Source: CAWCUU01 sp963798855
Lineage (GTDB): Bacteria; Gemmatimonadota; Gemmatimonadetes; Longimicrobiales; RSA9
Length of the DNA: 64,000 bases
Assembly: GCA_963798855.1 (NCBI GenBank)
Contig: CAWCUU010000002.1
Span: 806,001 to 870,000 of the forward strand
Reading direction: 5' to 3'
In this document: piece after piece, positions 54,115-63,034 of the stretch
Numbering within the stretch: the first letter of the stretch is position 1
Layout of the letters: each line of letters begins with the position of its first letter
The notes under the pieces: generated by a model
Databases searched by the model: none
Told to the model about the DNA's origin: nothing
Seen by the model: the letters and a program-made list of their open reading frames with translations, nothing else
Made by a program: the position numbers and the translations under genes

Positions 54115-55185
54115 TCAGCCGACGTTCGTACAGAAGGTGCCCGGCCGGGGCCGGCAGCGGCAGGGGCCGAACGGCACCCCGGCCGGCGCGGCGCCACCCG
54201 CGAGCGGCTCAATGAGATCCGCGAGCAACAGGGCCAGCCGGGGATCGTCGTGCGGCACGGGCACGCGATGGAAGCGCAGGCCTCTCTCCTCGGCCTCCTG
54301 TCGCAGCACGATGTCGAGCTCCGACAGCGTCTCGGACTGCTCGTGCATGAAGGAGATCGGAACCACCAAGACGTCGTCGGTCTCTCCCTCCGCGGCGATG
54401 CGATCGATGACCTGGGCGACGTCCGGTTGCGTCCACTCGACCGGACGATTCGTGTGGTTCTGGTAGCCGAGCCGGTAGTCCCGCACTCCGGCCGCCGCGG
54501 CGACGTCGCGGCAGCTGTCCTCGGTGTACTCCTGATAGCGGCTGCCCTGCTCGAGATACCTCACCGGAGTGCCGTGCGCGGAGAAGACGAGAAGCGTCTT
54601 CTTCGACGTGAGATCCAGCCGGTTGGCAGCGGCGTACGCGATGATCCCGTCCGCGCGCAGCCGTATGTATTCGGGATGCCGATGCCAGCCACTGATCTCC
54701 CTCGTGGGGACATCCCAGCCGAGATCGTCGACCGCTCGTTCGACCTGCCCCAGGGCGGCCAGGTTCGTCGAGGGACCCGAGACCGGGAAGACGGGCAGCG
54801 CAATGAGGAGATCCGCGCCGTCGGCGCGAGCACGCTCCACCGCATCGGCGATCCGCGGCTCCGTGAACTGCATCCCGGTGTAGCAGCGCGCATCGTAGCC
54901 GCGTCGCCCGAGCTCGGCCTGCAGGCGGTCCGCCTGCTCGCGCGCCTGGCGATTCAACGGCGAGCCACCGATCCGCTCGTATTCCTCGATCAGCCCGGGT
55001 GCCCTGCGCTGCGCCAGCGTCCGGCTCCGCTCTGCGGCGCCGGAGGCGCCCTCCAGGTCCGCGTTGATCATGAAGATACGCTCGAGAAACGGCACCACCT
55101 CCTCGAGCGTGGAACGGGCCGGCTCTCCGAAGTTCAGCACCAGCACGCCCAGCCGGATGGGGGCACCGCCACTGCCAACGCTCAC
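54115..55185 (-). CDS. hemH: Ferrochelatase with a cysteine-rich C-terminus
   Basis: A 356-residue ferrochelatase: LGVLVLNFGEPA at the start, GGSPLNRQAREQADRL, the catalytic histidine in FSAHGTPVRYLEQG (around residue 205) and DVLVVPISFMHEQSETL. It inserts Fe2+ into protoporphyrin. The last 15 residues contain three cysteines (342, 344 and 352; CRCRPRPGTFC), like the C-terminal [2Fe-2S] ligands known in some bacterial and animal ferrochelatases. Internal candidates for a fourth ligand lie near 100 and 226. The start is GTG at 55185, one base after the hemE stop. Confidence 0.92.
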   Translation of the reverse strand: MSVGSGGAPIRLGVLVLNFGEPARSTLEEVVPFLERIFMINADLEGASGAAERSRTLAQRRAPGLIEEYERIGGSPLNRQAREQADRLQAELGRRGYDARCYTGMQFTEPRIADAVERARADGADLLIALPVFPVSGPSTNLAALGQVERAVDDLGWDVPTREISGWHRHPEYIRLRADGIIAYAAANRLDLTSKKTLLVFSAHGTPVRYLEQGSRYQEYTEDSCRDVAAAAGVRDYRLGYQNHTNRPVEWTQPDVAQVIDRIAAEGETDDVLVVPISFMHEQSETLSELDIVLRQEAEERGLRFHRVPVPHDDPRLALLLADLIEPLAGGAAPAGVPFGPCRCRPRPGTFCTNVG

Positions 55186-55186
55186 G

Positions 55187-56209
55187 TCAGCACCCGTGCT
55201 CGTGGACGAGGTCCACGACCGCGTGGATCACGTCCGGGTCGGTGCCGGGCAGAATGCCGTGGCCGACGTTGAAGATGTGGCCGGGTCGTCCTCCAGCGCG
55301 GTCCAGCACGTCTCGCGCCTCGCGCAGTGCGACGTCGCGCCCGGCGAGCAACGTGGCCGGATCGAGGTTCCCCTGCACGCCTCGACCCTCGCCGACGGCT
55401 CGCCAGGCACGGTCCAGCGGAATGCGCCAGTCGAGGCCGATCACGTCCCCACCGGCCTCGGCGATCAACGGCAGCAGCTCGGGATTCCCAGTCGCGAAAT
55501 GGATCGTCGGAACGGCCGCCTCGCGACAGCGCTCGAGCACCACCTTCGAGAAAGGCAGAACGTGCCGCTCGTAGTCGCGCGGCGAGAGCGCTCCCGCCCA
55601 GGAGTCGAACAGCTGGATGCCGTCGGCGCCGGCGCGGTGCTGGGCGATCGCGTACGCCGCCTGGTGCTCGGCCCAGAAAGAGGCGAGTCGCTTCCACGCT
55701 TCGGGCTCGCGCCACATGAACGCCTTCGTCTCCTCGACGTTGCGCGCAGCTCCCCGGCTTCCGATCAGGTAGGAGCAGAGCGTGAAGGGGGCGCCGACGA
55801 AGGCGAGCAGAGCCACATCGAGCCGGGCCTTCAGGATGCGGATCTGCTCCATCGTGTAGGAAAGCTCGACGTCGGGATCGAAAGGCCGCAGACGATCCAC
55901 GTCCGAGGGACGCTCGACCCGCGGCGATACCACCGGCCCGACTCCGGCATGCAGTTCGACATCGAGGCCGGCGGCCAGGAACGGTGTGGAGAGATCGTTG
56001 TACAGGATCGCCGCGTCCACCGGATAATACTCCAGCGGCAACTCAGTCACCCGTGCGGCCGCCTCGGGTTCGCGGATCACGTCGAACATGCCCCGCTCCG
56101 AGCGCACCTCGCGGTAACGCGGCAATGACCGTCCCGCCTGGCGCATGAACCAGACCGGGGTCGCGTCCGACTTCTCGTGGCGCAACGCACGCACAATGCG
56201 GTCGTTCAT
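55187..56209 (-). CDS. hemE: Uroporphyrinogen decarboxylase
   Basis: A 340-residue HemE: TPVWFMRQAGRSLPRYRE (the family signature) is near the N-terminus, LYNDLSTPFLAAGLDVEL follows, and GLDWRIPLDRAWRAVG and GVQGNLDPATLL are in the C-terminal part. It decarboxylates uroporphyrinogen III to coproporphyrinogen III. The ATG at 56209 is directly preceded by GGGAGAGG; an extended frame upstream is not needed. It forms a two-gene unit with hemH. Confidence 0.93.
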   Translation of the reverse strand: MNDRIVRALRHEKSDATPVWFMRQAGRSLPRYREVRSERGMFDVIREPEAAARVTELPLEYYPVDAAILYNDLSTPFLAAGLDVELHAGVGPVVSPRVERPSDVDRLRPFDPDVELSYTMEQIRILKARLDVALLAFVGAPFTLCSYLIGSRGAARNVEETKAFMWREPEAWKRLASFWAEHQAAYAIAQHRAGADGIQLFDSWAGALSPRDYERHVLPFSKVVLERCREAAVPTIHFATGNPELLPLIAEAGGDVIGLDWRIPLDRAWRAVGEGRGVQGNLDPATLLAGRDVALREARDVLDRAGGRPGHIFNVGHGILPGTDPDVIHAVVDLVHEHGC

Positions 56210-56341
56210 CCTCTCCCTTGCCGTTCCGTGCCCGTGAAGCGATTGCTGCACACGCGGCGCGTTGAGCCGCGGCAGCGACCGTGCAGGTTACACATGCCGC
56301 AGGGGCGCGGTCAAACCCCGATCCGCTCGGCGGCCCGACGT

Positions 56342-59266
56342 TTACCGGATCGCCCCCGCGGCGCCCCCGCGGCGGGGGTCCGCGCCCGCCGTGACCTTCC
56401 CCGATCCGATCTCGAGCGCCGCACCGTAACCCTCGCGGAGCTCGCCCTCCAGCGAAACGAAGCGCACGCTGTGACCGAGCGCCTCCAGCCGCCGCACCAC
56501 CTCCGGCGCGAAGCCGCGCTCCATCAGAACGACGCTCTCCGGCTCGCCGTTCTCATCGCTCCCGCCCGAGACAAGGAAGCGCGGCATCTCGAGCGCCGCC
56601 TGAGGCCCGAGCCCGAAGTCCACGAGCGCGACCAGCTCCTCGTACACGCCCGCGGTGATCCATGCGTTGCCCGCGGTGCCGAACGCGTACACGGGTCGTC
56701 GGGCCGAGCCGCTGCCGCGGAACACGAGCGTCGGGCTGATCGTGCTGCCGTGGCGCGAGTTCGGCAGCCGCGCGCCGTAAGAGCCGGGATCGAGCGCGTA
56801 CGACGTCAGCTTGTCGTTGTACGTGAAGCCGAGCCCGGGCGAGACGTAGAACGTTCCGCCCCAGGTGCCGAGCGTCTGCGTGACCGACACGACGTCGCCG
56901 TCGGCGTCCGCCACGACGAATGCCGTCGTCCCGCTCGAGTGGCAGTGCCCGACGTGAAGGCGGACGCAAGCGGTCGGCGACTCGACCGCCGCGCTATGCC
57001 GACTCGCTCGCGGCCGCCTCGCGGCCCCGGTCCGATTCGATCCGGCGCTGTCGCGCCCTGCGCCCCCTCGACCGGCAGCTCCCCTCGCGTCGGCGCACTC
57101 GGGGGTGCGATCGTCGAACAGCTCCGGCGACGTCGCGTGCCCCGGATCGAAGCACCGCCAGCGGAAACGCGCGGTGTCCTTGCTCGTGAACGGCTCGAGC
57201 GTGACGGGCCAGAGGCCCGGATCGGCGATCCGGCCACGGGTCGATGGCGCGAGCTTCCATGCCTCGATCATCGCGTGCAGCGTGGCGGCGTCGTCGGTGT
57301 AGCGGCGCATCGGAGCGAAGTTCTCGAGGAGGTTCAGCTTCGCGGTGAGCGTCGCGCCACCCGCGGACGGGGGAGCGCTCGAATAGACCGTATAGCCCCG
57401 GTAGCGGCCGGCTACCGGGTCACGCACGGCGGCGTAGTAGCGCTCCACATCACGCAGGCGCATCGGACTCCCGTGCGCCCGCAGATCCTCGACCATCCGT
57501 CGGCCGATGTCACCATGATAGAAGGCGTCGGCGCCGTGCGCCGCGAGGGTCTTCAGCGTCGCGGCGAGGTCCGGATTGCGCAGCGTGTCGCCGGCCTGGA
57601 GCGGCTCGCCCCCGGGGAAGAAGAGACGGCGGCTGCCGTCGTACTTGAGGAAGTGCTCGCGCTCGGTCGTCAGCGTCGTCGCGAGCCCATCGGAGACCTC
57701 GAAGCCGTCCGCGGCCAGCCGGATCGCCGGCTGCAGCAGATCGCTCCACGGTAGGCTGCCGTGCTCCTTCCACGCGCGGTACATCCCCGCGAGCGTGCCG
57801 GGAACCTGCGTCAGCACCGGCCCGTCGTCCGGGTATTCGCCGTCATCGGTGAGGGCTCCGTTGTCGAGCGTGGCATCCTGCGGCGTGCGCGTCATGAACT
57901 CGATCAGCTTCGGGTCCTGCATTCCTGGGCGCCAGATCAGCATCTGACCGTAGCCGCCGATCCCGCTCGCCTCGGGCTCGACCACGCCGAGTGCGAACGA
58001 TACAGCGACCGCCGCGTCCACCACGTTGCCTCCGCGGCGCAGGATCTCGAGCCCGGCGGCCGTCGCGTCCGGGTTCGCGCTCGAGACCGCGGCCCTTCCC
58101 GTCGCAGAATCGCGTAGCGGCGGCCGCTCCTCGAGCATCCGATGGACGACCGACTCGAGCGCGGCACCGTCCTCCGCCCGGATGGCCTGCGGTCGGTATT
58201 TCCCGCGCAGTCGCGCCCACTCCGCCTGCGCCCTGCGTAGCGACTCGGCCGAGCGGTGCGCCGCGCCGGGCCGGTCCTCGTAGTAGAGCCGTCGCACGCG
58301 CTCCCAGACGCGGTCGAACGCCTCCGCGTTCGCGGCCCCAAGATCCACGGTTCCGGAGAGTGCGGTTGCTTCGAGCCCGCGATCCGGCGCCGATGGCGCG
58401 GGCATCAGCCAGAAGCCCTCGGATCCGAAGATCTCCCGCGCCTCTCGATCGCCGAGCCGATCGGGATCGCCGTTGAAGTCCGGCTCCGGACCCGGCAGCT
58501 CGGTGAGCGCGAGCGTGCCCCCATCGGGCGACCACGCGGGCGCCGCCGATCGCCGCGACACGAGGTTCTCGTAGCGTCCGTCGCGATCCGTGACCCACAC
58601 GCCGGGCCGGCCGCGGCGCACCGCGTAGACGATGCGGCCGCCATCGGGCGACCAGGCCGGGCGCTCCGCGGCGACACCTCGGACCACGGCCGAATCCGCC
58701 GAGCCGTCCAGCCGCACGCGCCGCAGGCCCGCGCCGTCCGCGTTGGCCCAGCCGTAGACGATCCACGCTCCATCCGGCGACATCGCCGGATCGAACGCGC
58801 CTTGCCGGGCGTGTTCGAGACGCGCCTCCGTTGCGTCCGGGCGGTGGATCCACACCGCGGCGTCGCTCCCGCTGCCGCGCACGAAGACGATCGCGCCGTT
58901 CGGCGCCACCGACGGCATCCGGTCCGATAGCGGATCGGAGGTGAGCCGCTCCGGCGCATCCGCCGGACCATGCGCGGCCACCGGCACGCGCCACAGATCG
59001 AAGCCGTGCCCGCGGTCGGAGGCGAAGATGAGGAAGCGGCCGTCGCGGCTCCACGTCGGATCGACGTCCAGCGCCGGGCCGCTCGTAACGCGGATCCAGT
59101 CGGCGGCCGCGTGGCCGACCCCGACAGGACCGGCGGAAACCCAGAGATCGCCTCGGACGGTGACGGCGAGCCTGCCGTCGGAGGAGTAGCTCGGCGAAGC
59201 GGGTGGGCCCGGCACCGGCCCCGTCTGCGCGAGCAGAAGCCCGATCATCGGAAGTGCGGCGTTCAT
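56342..59266 (-). CDS. TolB-repeat/tricorn-like/gamma-glutamyltransferase fusion protein
   Basis: A 974-residue fusion. After a short N-terminal signal sequence come TolB/PD40-type blades (repeated WSPDG motifs, about 20-310). Next is a short segment resembling the tricorn C1 region (DRVWERVRRLYYED, KYRPQAI, about 314-385). A complete gamma-glutamyltranspeptidase follows from about 390: DATAAGLEILRRGGNVVDAA, EASGIGGYGQM, and the small-subunit start GTTAFVVADADGDVVSV with the nucleophile threonine at about 780-781. A 30-residue arginine-rich insert lies just before the cleavage site. It is predicted to cut gamma-glutamyl bonds in the periplasm. The start at 59266 begins the signal sequence; an earlier frame opening is rejected. 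Confidence 0.8.
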   Translation of the reverse strand: MNAALPMIGLLLAQTGPVPGPPASPSYSSDGRLAVTVRGDLWVSAGPVGVGHAAADWIRVTSGPALDVDPTWSRDGRFLIFASDRGHGFDLWRVPVAAHGPADAPERLTSDPLSDRMPSVAPNGAIVFVRGSGSDAAVWIHRPDATEARLEHARQGAFDPAMSPDGAWIVYGWANADGAGLRRVRLDGSADSAVVRGVAAERPAWSPDGGRIVYAVRRGRPGVWVTDRDGRYENLVSRRSAAPAWSPDGGTLALTELPGPEPDFNGDPDRLGDREAREIFGSEGFWLMPAPSAPDRGLEATALSGTVDLGAANAEAFDRVWERVRRLYYEDRPGAAHRSAESLRRAQAEWARLRGKYRPQAIRAEDGAALESVVHRMLEERPPLRDSATGRAAVSSANPDATAAGLEILRRGGNVVDAAVAVSFALGVVEPEASGIGGYGQMLIWRPGMQDPKLIEFMTRTPQDATLDNGALTDDGEYPDDGPVLTQVPGTLAGMYRAWKEHGSLPWSDLLQPAIRLAADGFEVSDGLATTLTTEREHFLKYDGSRRLFFPGGEPLQAGDTLRNPDLAATLKTLAAHGADAFYHGDIGRRMVEDLRAHGSPMRLRDVERYYAAVRDPVAGRYRGYTVYSSAPPSAGGATLTAKLNLLENFAPMRRYTDDAATLHAMIEAWKLAPSTRGRIADPGLWPVTLEPFTSKDTARFRWRCFDPGHATSPELFDDRTPECADARGAAGRGGAGRDSAGSNRTGAARRPRASRHSAAVESPTACVRLHVGHCHSSGTTAFVVADADGDVVSVTQTLGTWGGTFYVSPGLGFTYNDKLTSYALDPGSYGARLPNSRHGSTISPTLVFRGSGSARRPVYAFGTAGNAWITAGVYEELVALVDFGLGPQAALEMPRFLVSGGSDENGEPESVVLMERGFAPEVVRRLEALGHSVRFVSLEGELREGYGAALEIGSGKVTAGADPRRGGAAGAIR

Positions 59267-59357
59267 CGGCGCGGCTGTTGAGGGAGCATCGGCCGTCCCG
59301 CGCGGGGAGCCGGCTGCAGAAGCGTGTCGTTCGGCGCGCGGCGCGTCAACCCGCAGC

Positions 59358-60230
59358 GTGCTACCGCTTTCGCAGCCGCCGCGAGGCAGCGACTTCGGAG
59401 CGCCTTTCGGACGGTTCGGGGTTTCTCCCACCCATCTCGCGGACTCCGCCCTACAGACCCTCTTACGGCGGACTCATAGCGTTCGACTCCGGATCCCCGG
59501 CGCGCCCGTCGCACGACGGATCGCGGCGGGAGCCAATGATCTCATTGCCTGGAGTGGGCGCTTGCCGTCGAAGCCGAAGAGTGGCTCGGGGCCGAGGCGT
59601 CGCAGGTCCGGGGGCCGGTGCCCCTACGATGTGGTCGTGCTCACAGCCTCATCCGGTGGCGTCAGCACGCTGGGTGGGATCCTGGCGGACCTGCCGGCCG
59701 GCTTTCCGGCGCCGATCCTGGTCGCCCAGCACCGCGGCAGTCGTCAGCCCGAGGTGCTCACGGCGATCCTCGCGCTGCGCAGCAAGCTGCCGACGAAGCT
59801 GGCGGAGGACGGCGAGCCGCTGCAGCCGGGCACCGTCTACATCGCCCCTCCACAGCGCGCGCTCCTCGTGAGCCCCGGCCCGACGGTCTCGCTGAGCGGG
59901 AGTCGGCGGGGGCGGGAGCAGGAGCTCACGCCGATGATGGAATCGGTGGGCGAGGTGTTCGGCGACAGAGCGCTCGCGGTGCTGCTCACGGTCGGGGGTG
60001 GGGTGCCGCTGGAGGAGGCGCGCGCGATCCGTGAGCGAGGAGGCACCACGCTCCTCCAGCACGAGGGCGTCGTCGACGCGTCGAGGGAACCGCTGCCCGA
60101 GTCCGCCTTCGACCGCGTGCTCCCACTCGAGCGGGTGGCACCGACGATCATCGAGATGGTCGGCATCGCCCGGTCGAGCCGGCGGCGGCGGTCGCGGCCG
60201 TCACCGTCGAAGGAGTCGGCGGACAGCTGA
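59358..60230 (+). CDS. CheB-like methylesterase domain protein lacking a conserved motif
   Basis: The recognisable domain begins around 59631: VVVLTASSGGVSTLGGIL (nucleophile Ser region), ILVAQHRGSRQPEV (catalytic His) and the GTVYIAPPQRALL segment typical of CheB. The usual C-terminal TGMGxDG, which holds the catalytic Asp, reads LTVGGGVPLEEARAI, so the Asp is missing. About 90 residues before the domain are arginine/serine-rich; the true start is uncertain (GTG at 59358 shown). There is no receiver domain and no chemotaxis gene nearby. It may be a regulator or a non-catalytic relative. Confidence 0.65.
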   Translation: MLPLSQPPRGSDFGAPFGRFGVSPTHLADSALQTLLRRTHSVRLRIPGAPVARRIAAGANDLIAWSGRLPSKPKSGSGPRRRRSGGRCPYDVVVLTASSGGVSTLGGILADLPAGFPAPILVAQHRGSRQPEVLTAILALRSKLPTKLAEDGEPLQPGTVYIAPPQRALLVSPGPTVSLSGSRRGREQELTPMMESVGEVFGDRALAVLLTVGGGVPLEEARAIRERGGTTLLQHEGVVDASREPLPESAFDRVLPLERVAPTIIEMVGIARSSRRRRSRPSPSKESADS

Positions 60231-60274
60231 AAACAGGGCGCGCCCGAGTCGCGCCGAACCGAGGAGAGGATCCC

Positions 60275-60922
60275 ATGAGGAAGATCGGCCTGATCGGGCT
60301 GTCACTCGCTCTGACGCTCGTCGTCCCTGCCTCCGCGCAGCAGTTCGGCGTGAAGGGCGGCATCGGCGTCACCAATCTCGCCGGCGCCGACGCCGCGACG
60401 CTGGACACCGAGACCGGCTTCCTGGGCGGCGTGTCCGCCACCTTCGGTCTGAGCCGACTCGTGTCGCTCCAGCCCGAGGTCCTCTACGTCCGGCAGGGCG
60501 CACGCCTCGCAATCGGCAATGATGAGGGTAGCCTCCGCCTCGGATTCGTGCAGGTCCCGCTGCTGCTCGGCGTCGCCGCCCCACTCCCCTCGGCACCCGC
60601 GGTGCGGCCTCACATCTTCTTCGGGCCGGCCGTCGGGTTCCGCGTCGGATGCGACGTCGAGGTCACCGGCGCGAGCGCCCCCTGCGATGACCCGTCCTTC
60701 GCTGGCGGATTCGACTTCAAGTCGCTCGACGTGCTGGGAGTGGTGGGCGGCGGCTTCGAGATCGAGATGGGCCCGACCGCGCTGTCGCTCGATGCACGCT
60801 ACGATTTCGGGCTCACGGCTCTGGACAACAGCGATGCGAAGCTCGACATGAAGAGCCGCGCCGTCTTCTTCACGGCGGGCTTCCGGCTGCCGATCGGCAG
60901 TCGCCCGCTCGCATACCGCTGA
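60275..60922 (+). CDS. Outer-membrane beta-barrel protein (OmpA/PorT-type)
   Basis: A 215-residue protein with a signal peptide (ends PASAQQ) and a beta-barrel pattern: FGVKGGIGVTNL, SRLVSLQPEVLYVRQGARL, FVQVPLLLGVAAP and an aromatic/hydrophobic C-terminal strand FFTAGFRLPIG. It resembles the porin-like outer membrane beta-barrel family (PorT-like), common in Gemmatimonadota and Bacteroidota. Single gene. Role unknown. Confidence 0.82.
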   Translation: MRKIGLIGLSLALTLVVPASAQQFGVKGGIGVTNLAGADAATLDTETGFLGGVSATFGLSRLVSLQPEVLYVRQGARLAIGNDEGSLRLGFVQVPLLLGVAAPLPSAPAVRPHIFFGPAVGFRVGCDVEVTGASAPCDDPSFAGGFDFKSLDVLGVVGGGFEIEMGPTALSLDARYDFGLTALDNSDAKLDMKSRAVFFTAGFRLPIGSRPLAYR

Positions 60923-61253
60923 GCGGCGGCACCGGACGACCCGGTGGCGTCCGAATCGGACGATCGCTTCCGGCTGGGGTTGTGAGCGGCGGGGGGCGGC
61001 AGTACGATACCGCCCTCCGCCGGTCGCCCTTCAACCGATCTTCTGCGGGCTCCGGCGCCGCCAACGAGGAACACTCACGAGCGCCGATGATTCCAGCCAC
61101 ACCGCACTCCGTGCCTGCGCCGTCCATCCAACGTCCATTCGCTACCGGCACGGCTCCCGCGCCGGAGCGGCCGTGAAGGGGCGCTGGCGCGGCCATCGCG
61201 GAAGCGAGCCCCTCGACGCCCGGAGCGGCGCCGATCCTCTCGCCGTAGGCGGC
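60923..61253. other. Intergenic stretch before the DUF971 gene
   Basis: About 330 bases with no convincing gene; open frames here are proline/serine/arginine-rich. It presumably contains the promoter for the DUF971-MFS pair. No clear hairpin or promoter boxes were recognised. Confidence 0.45.
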
Positions 61254-61589
61254 ATGAAGGACGAGACGACTCCTACGCACATCGGGCCGACCGAGGACGC
61301 CAGCCAGCTCCGGATAAGGTGGACGGACGGCCACGTCTCCGAGTACTCGCCCCGTTACCTGCGCCTGCAGTGCCGCTGCGCCACCTGCGTGGACGAGATG
61401 ACGGGCCGTCCTCGCCTCGACCCGCGCAGCGTCCCCGCCGATGTCTATCCGCTGAAGATCGAGTACGTCGGCCGCTACGCGATCCGAATCGACTGGAGTG
61501 ACGGGCACACGACCGGCATCTACCCCTACGAGCTCCTGCGCAAGATCTGCCCTTGCGAGCAGTGCGACATCGAGGAGGCCGCCTCCTGA
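61254..61589 (+). CDS. DUF971 protein
   Basis: A 111-residue protein of the gamma-butyrobetaine-hydroxylase-like N-terminal (DUF971) family: QLRIRWTDGHVSEYSPRYLR, CRCATCVDEMTGR, YVGRYAIRIDWSDGHTTGIY and the C-terminal CPCEQC. The cysteines probably bind a metal or Fe-S cluster; homologues often cluster with ApbC/Mrp. ATG at 61254; the frame extends further upstream but lacks homology. It is followed after one base by the MFS gene. Confidence 0.85.
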   Translation: MKDETTPTHIGPTEDASQLRIRWTDGHVSEYSPRYLRLQCRCATCVDEMTGRPRLDPRSVPADVYPLKIEYVGRYAIRIDWSDGHTTGIYPYELLRKICPCEQCDIEEAAS

Positions 61590-61590
61590 C

Positions 61591-62925
61591 GTGAGCGCGT
61601 CGAACGGCGAACCGCCGCGGCGACGTGCGCCCCGCCTGCCAACCACGCTCCGCGCCTTCCGACACCGGGACTTCACCCTCTTCTTCGGCGGTCAGTTCCT
61701 GTCGTTGATCGGCACGTGGATGCAATCCGTGGCGATGAGCTGGCTCGTCTACCGCCTGACGGGCTCCGCCGTCGCGCTCGGCGTGATCGGGTTCGCCGGC
61801 CAGTTCCCAGGCTTCGTGATCGCGCCGCTCGCAGGCGTCTTCGTGGACCGATGGGACCGCCGCCGCACTGTGCTGCTGACCCAGACCGTCGCGATGGTGC
61901 AGGCGTTCACGGTGGCCGCGCTCGTGCTTGCCGGCGGCGTGCGGGTCTGGCACCTGATCGCGCTCGCCGTGGTGCTCGGGACCGTGAACGGGCTCGACGT
62001 CCCGGCGCGACAGGCCTTCCTCGTCGAGCTGGTGGAGGGCACCGAGGATCTCGCCAACGCGATCGCGCTCAACTCCTCCATGTTCAACGGCGCGCGCCTC
62101 GTGGGGCCGGCGATCGCCGGCGTGCTCATCGGCCTCGTCGGCGAAGGGGCCGTCTTCCTGTTCAACGCGGTCAGCTACGTTGCAGTGCTCGCGGCGCTGC
62201 TGGGGATCCGCCGCCAACCGACCGTGCAGAGGCAGCGAGCGCCGCACGTGTTGCGCGATCTGCGCGAGGGGTTCGGCTACGCGTTCGGCTTCCCCCCGAT
62301 CCGCGACATCATCGCCGCGCTCGCGTGCGTCTCGCTGGTCGGCATGCCCTACGTCGTGCTGCTCCCGATCTTCGCGAGCGACGTGCTACACGGGGGTGCG
62401 GGCACCCTCGGCCTGCTCACCTCGGCCGCCGGGCTCGGCGCCCTGGCCGGCGCGCTCTACCTCGCCTCCCGCACCACCGTCCGCGGGCTCGGCCGCATCA
62501 TTGCCTTCGGCGCCATCCTTTTCGGCGTCAGCCTGATCGCGCTCGGCGCATCCCGTGCGCTCTGGAGCTCCGCCGTCACGGCCCTCGTCGCCGGCTTCGG
62601 CGTGATGATCTTCTCCGCTTCGGTCAATACGGTCCTGCAGACGCTGGTGCGGGAAGAGATGCGCGGGCGGATCATGAGCCTCTACACGATGGCGTTCATG
62701 GGGATGTCCCCATTCGGCAGCCTGATCGGCGGAGCCGTCGCCGGTGCGCTGGGCGCTCCGCTCGCCGTCGTGCTGGGTGGGGCCGGTTGCCTCGCCACCG
62801 GGGCGTGGTTCGCCACCCGGATCCCGGCGCTGCGAGCGATCGTGCGGCCGATCTACGTCGAGAAGGGGATCATCCCAGAGGTCGCCACGGGCATCCAGGC
62901 CGCGACCGTGCAGCGGCCGCGCTGA
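61591..62925 (+). CDS. MFS exporter (EntS/MFS_3-type)
   Basis: A 444-residue twelve-helix transporter. The N-terminus LRAFRHRDFTLFFGGQFLS, GTWMQSVAMSWLVYRLTGS and FVDRWDRRRTVLLTQ are typical of the enterobactin-exporter-like MFS group. The second half contains NTVLQTLVREEMRGRIMSLY. It likely exports a small molecule or drug; the substrate is unknown. GTG at 61591, one base after the DUF971 stop, so they are probably co-transcribed. Confidence 0.86.
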   Translation: MSASNGEPPRRRAPRLPTTLRAFRHRDFTLFFGGQFLSLIGTWMQSVAMSWLVYRLTGSAVALGVIGFAGQFPGFVIAPLAGVFVDRWDRRRTVLLTQTVAMVQAFTVAALVLAGGVRVWHLIALAVVLGTVNGLDVPARQAFLVELVEGTEDLANAIALNSSMFNGARLVGPAIAGVLIGLVGEGAVFLFNAVSYVAVLAALLGIRRQPTVQRQRAPHVLRDLREGFGYAFGFPPIRDIIAALACVSLVGMPYVVLLPIFASDVLHGGAGTLGLLTSAAGLGALAGALYLASRTTVRGLGRIIAFGAILFGVSLIALGASRALWSSAVTALVAGFGVMIFSASVNTVLQTLVREEMRGRIMSLYTMAFMGMSPFGSLIGGAVAGALGAPLAVVLGGAGCLATGAWFATRIPALRAIVRPIYVEKGIIPEVATGIQAATVQRPR

Positions 62926-63034
62926 GGCGCTGGCCTCTGTTCGGGCGAGGCAACGACACGCAGTACGGGCGTGGCCGGCCAGAGCGGGCGGCGCGAACGA
63001 TCCGCGGCGCCGGCACTCGGCGCGAACGAGGTCT

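Noticed and set aside
60982..61176. 64-codon open frame between the barrel protein and DUF971
   Set aside because: Pro/Ser/Arg-rich composition and no ribosome site; likely chance.
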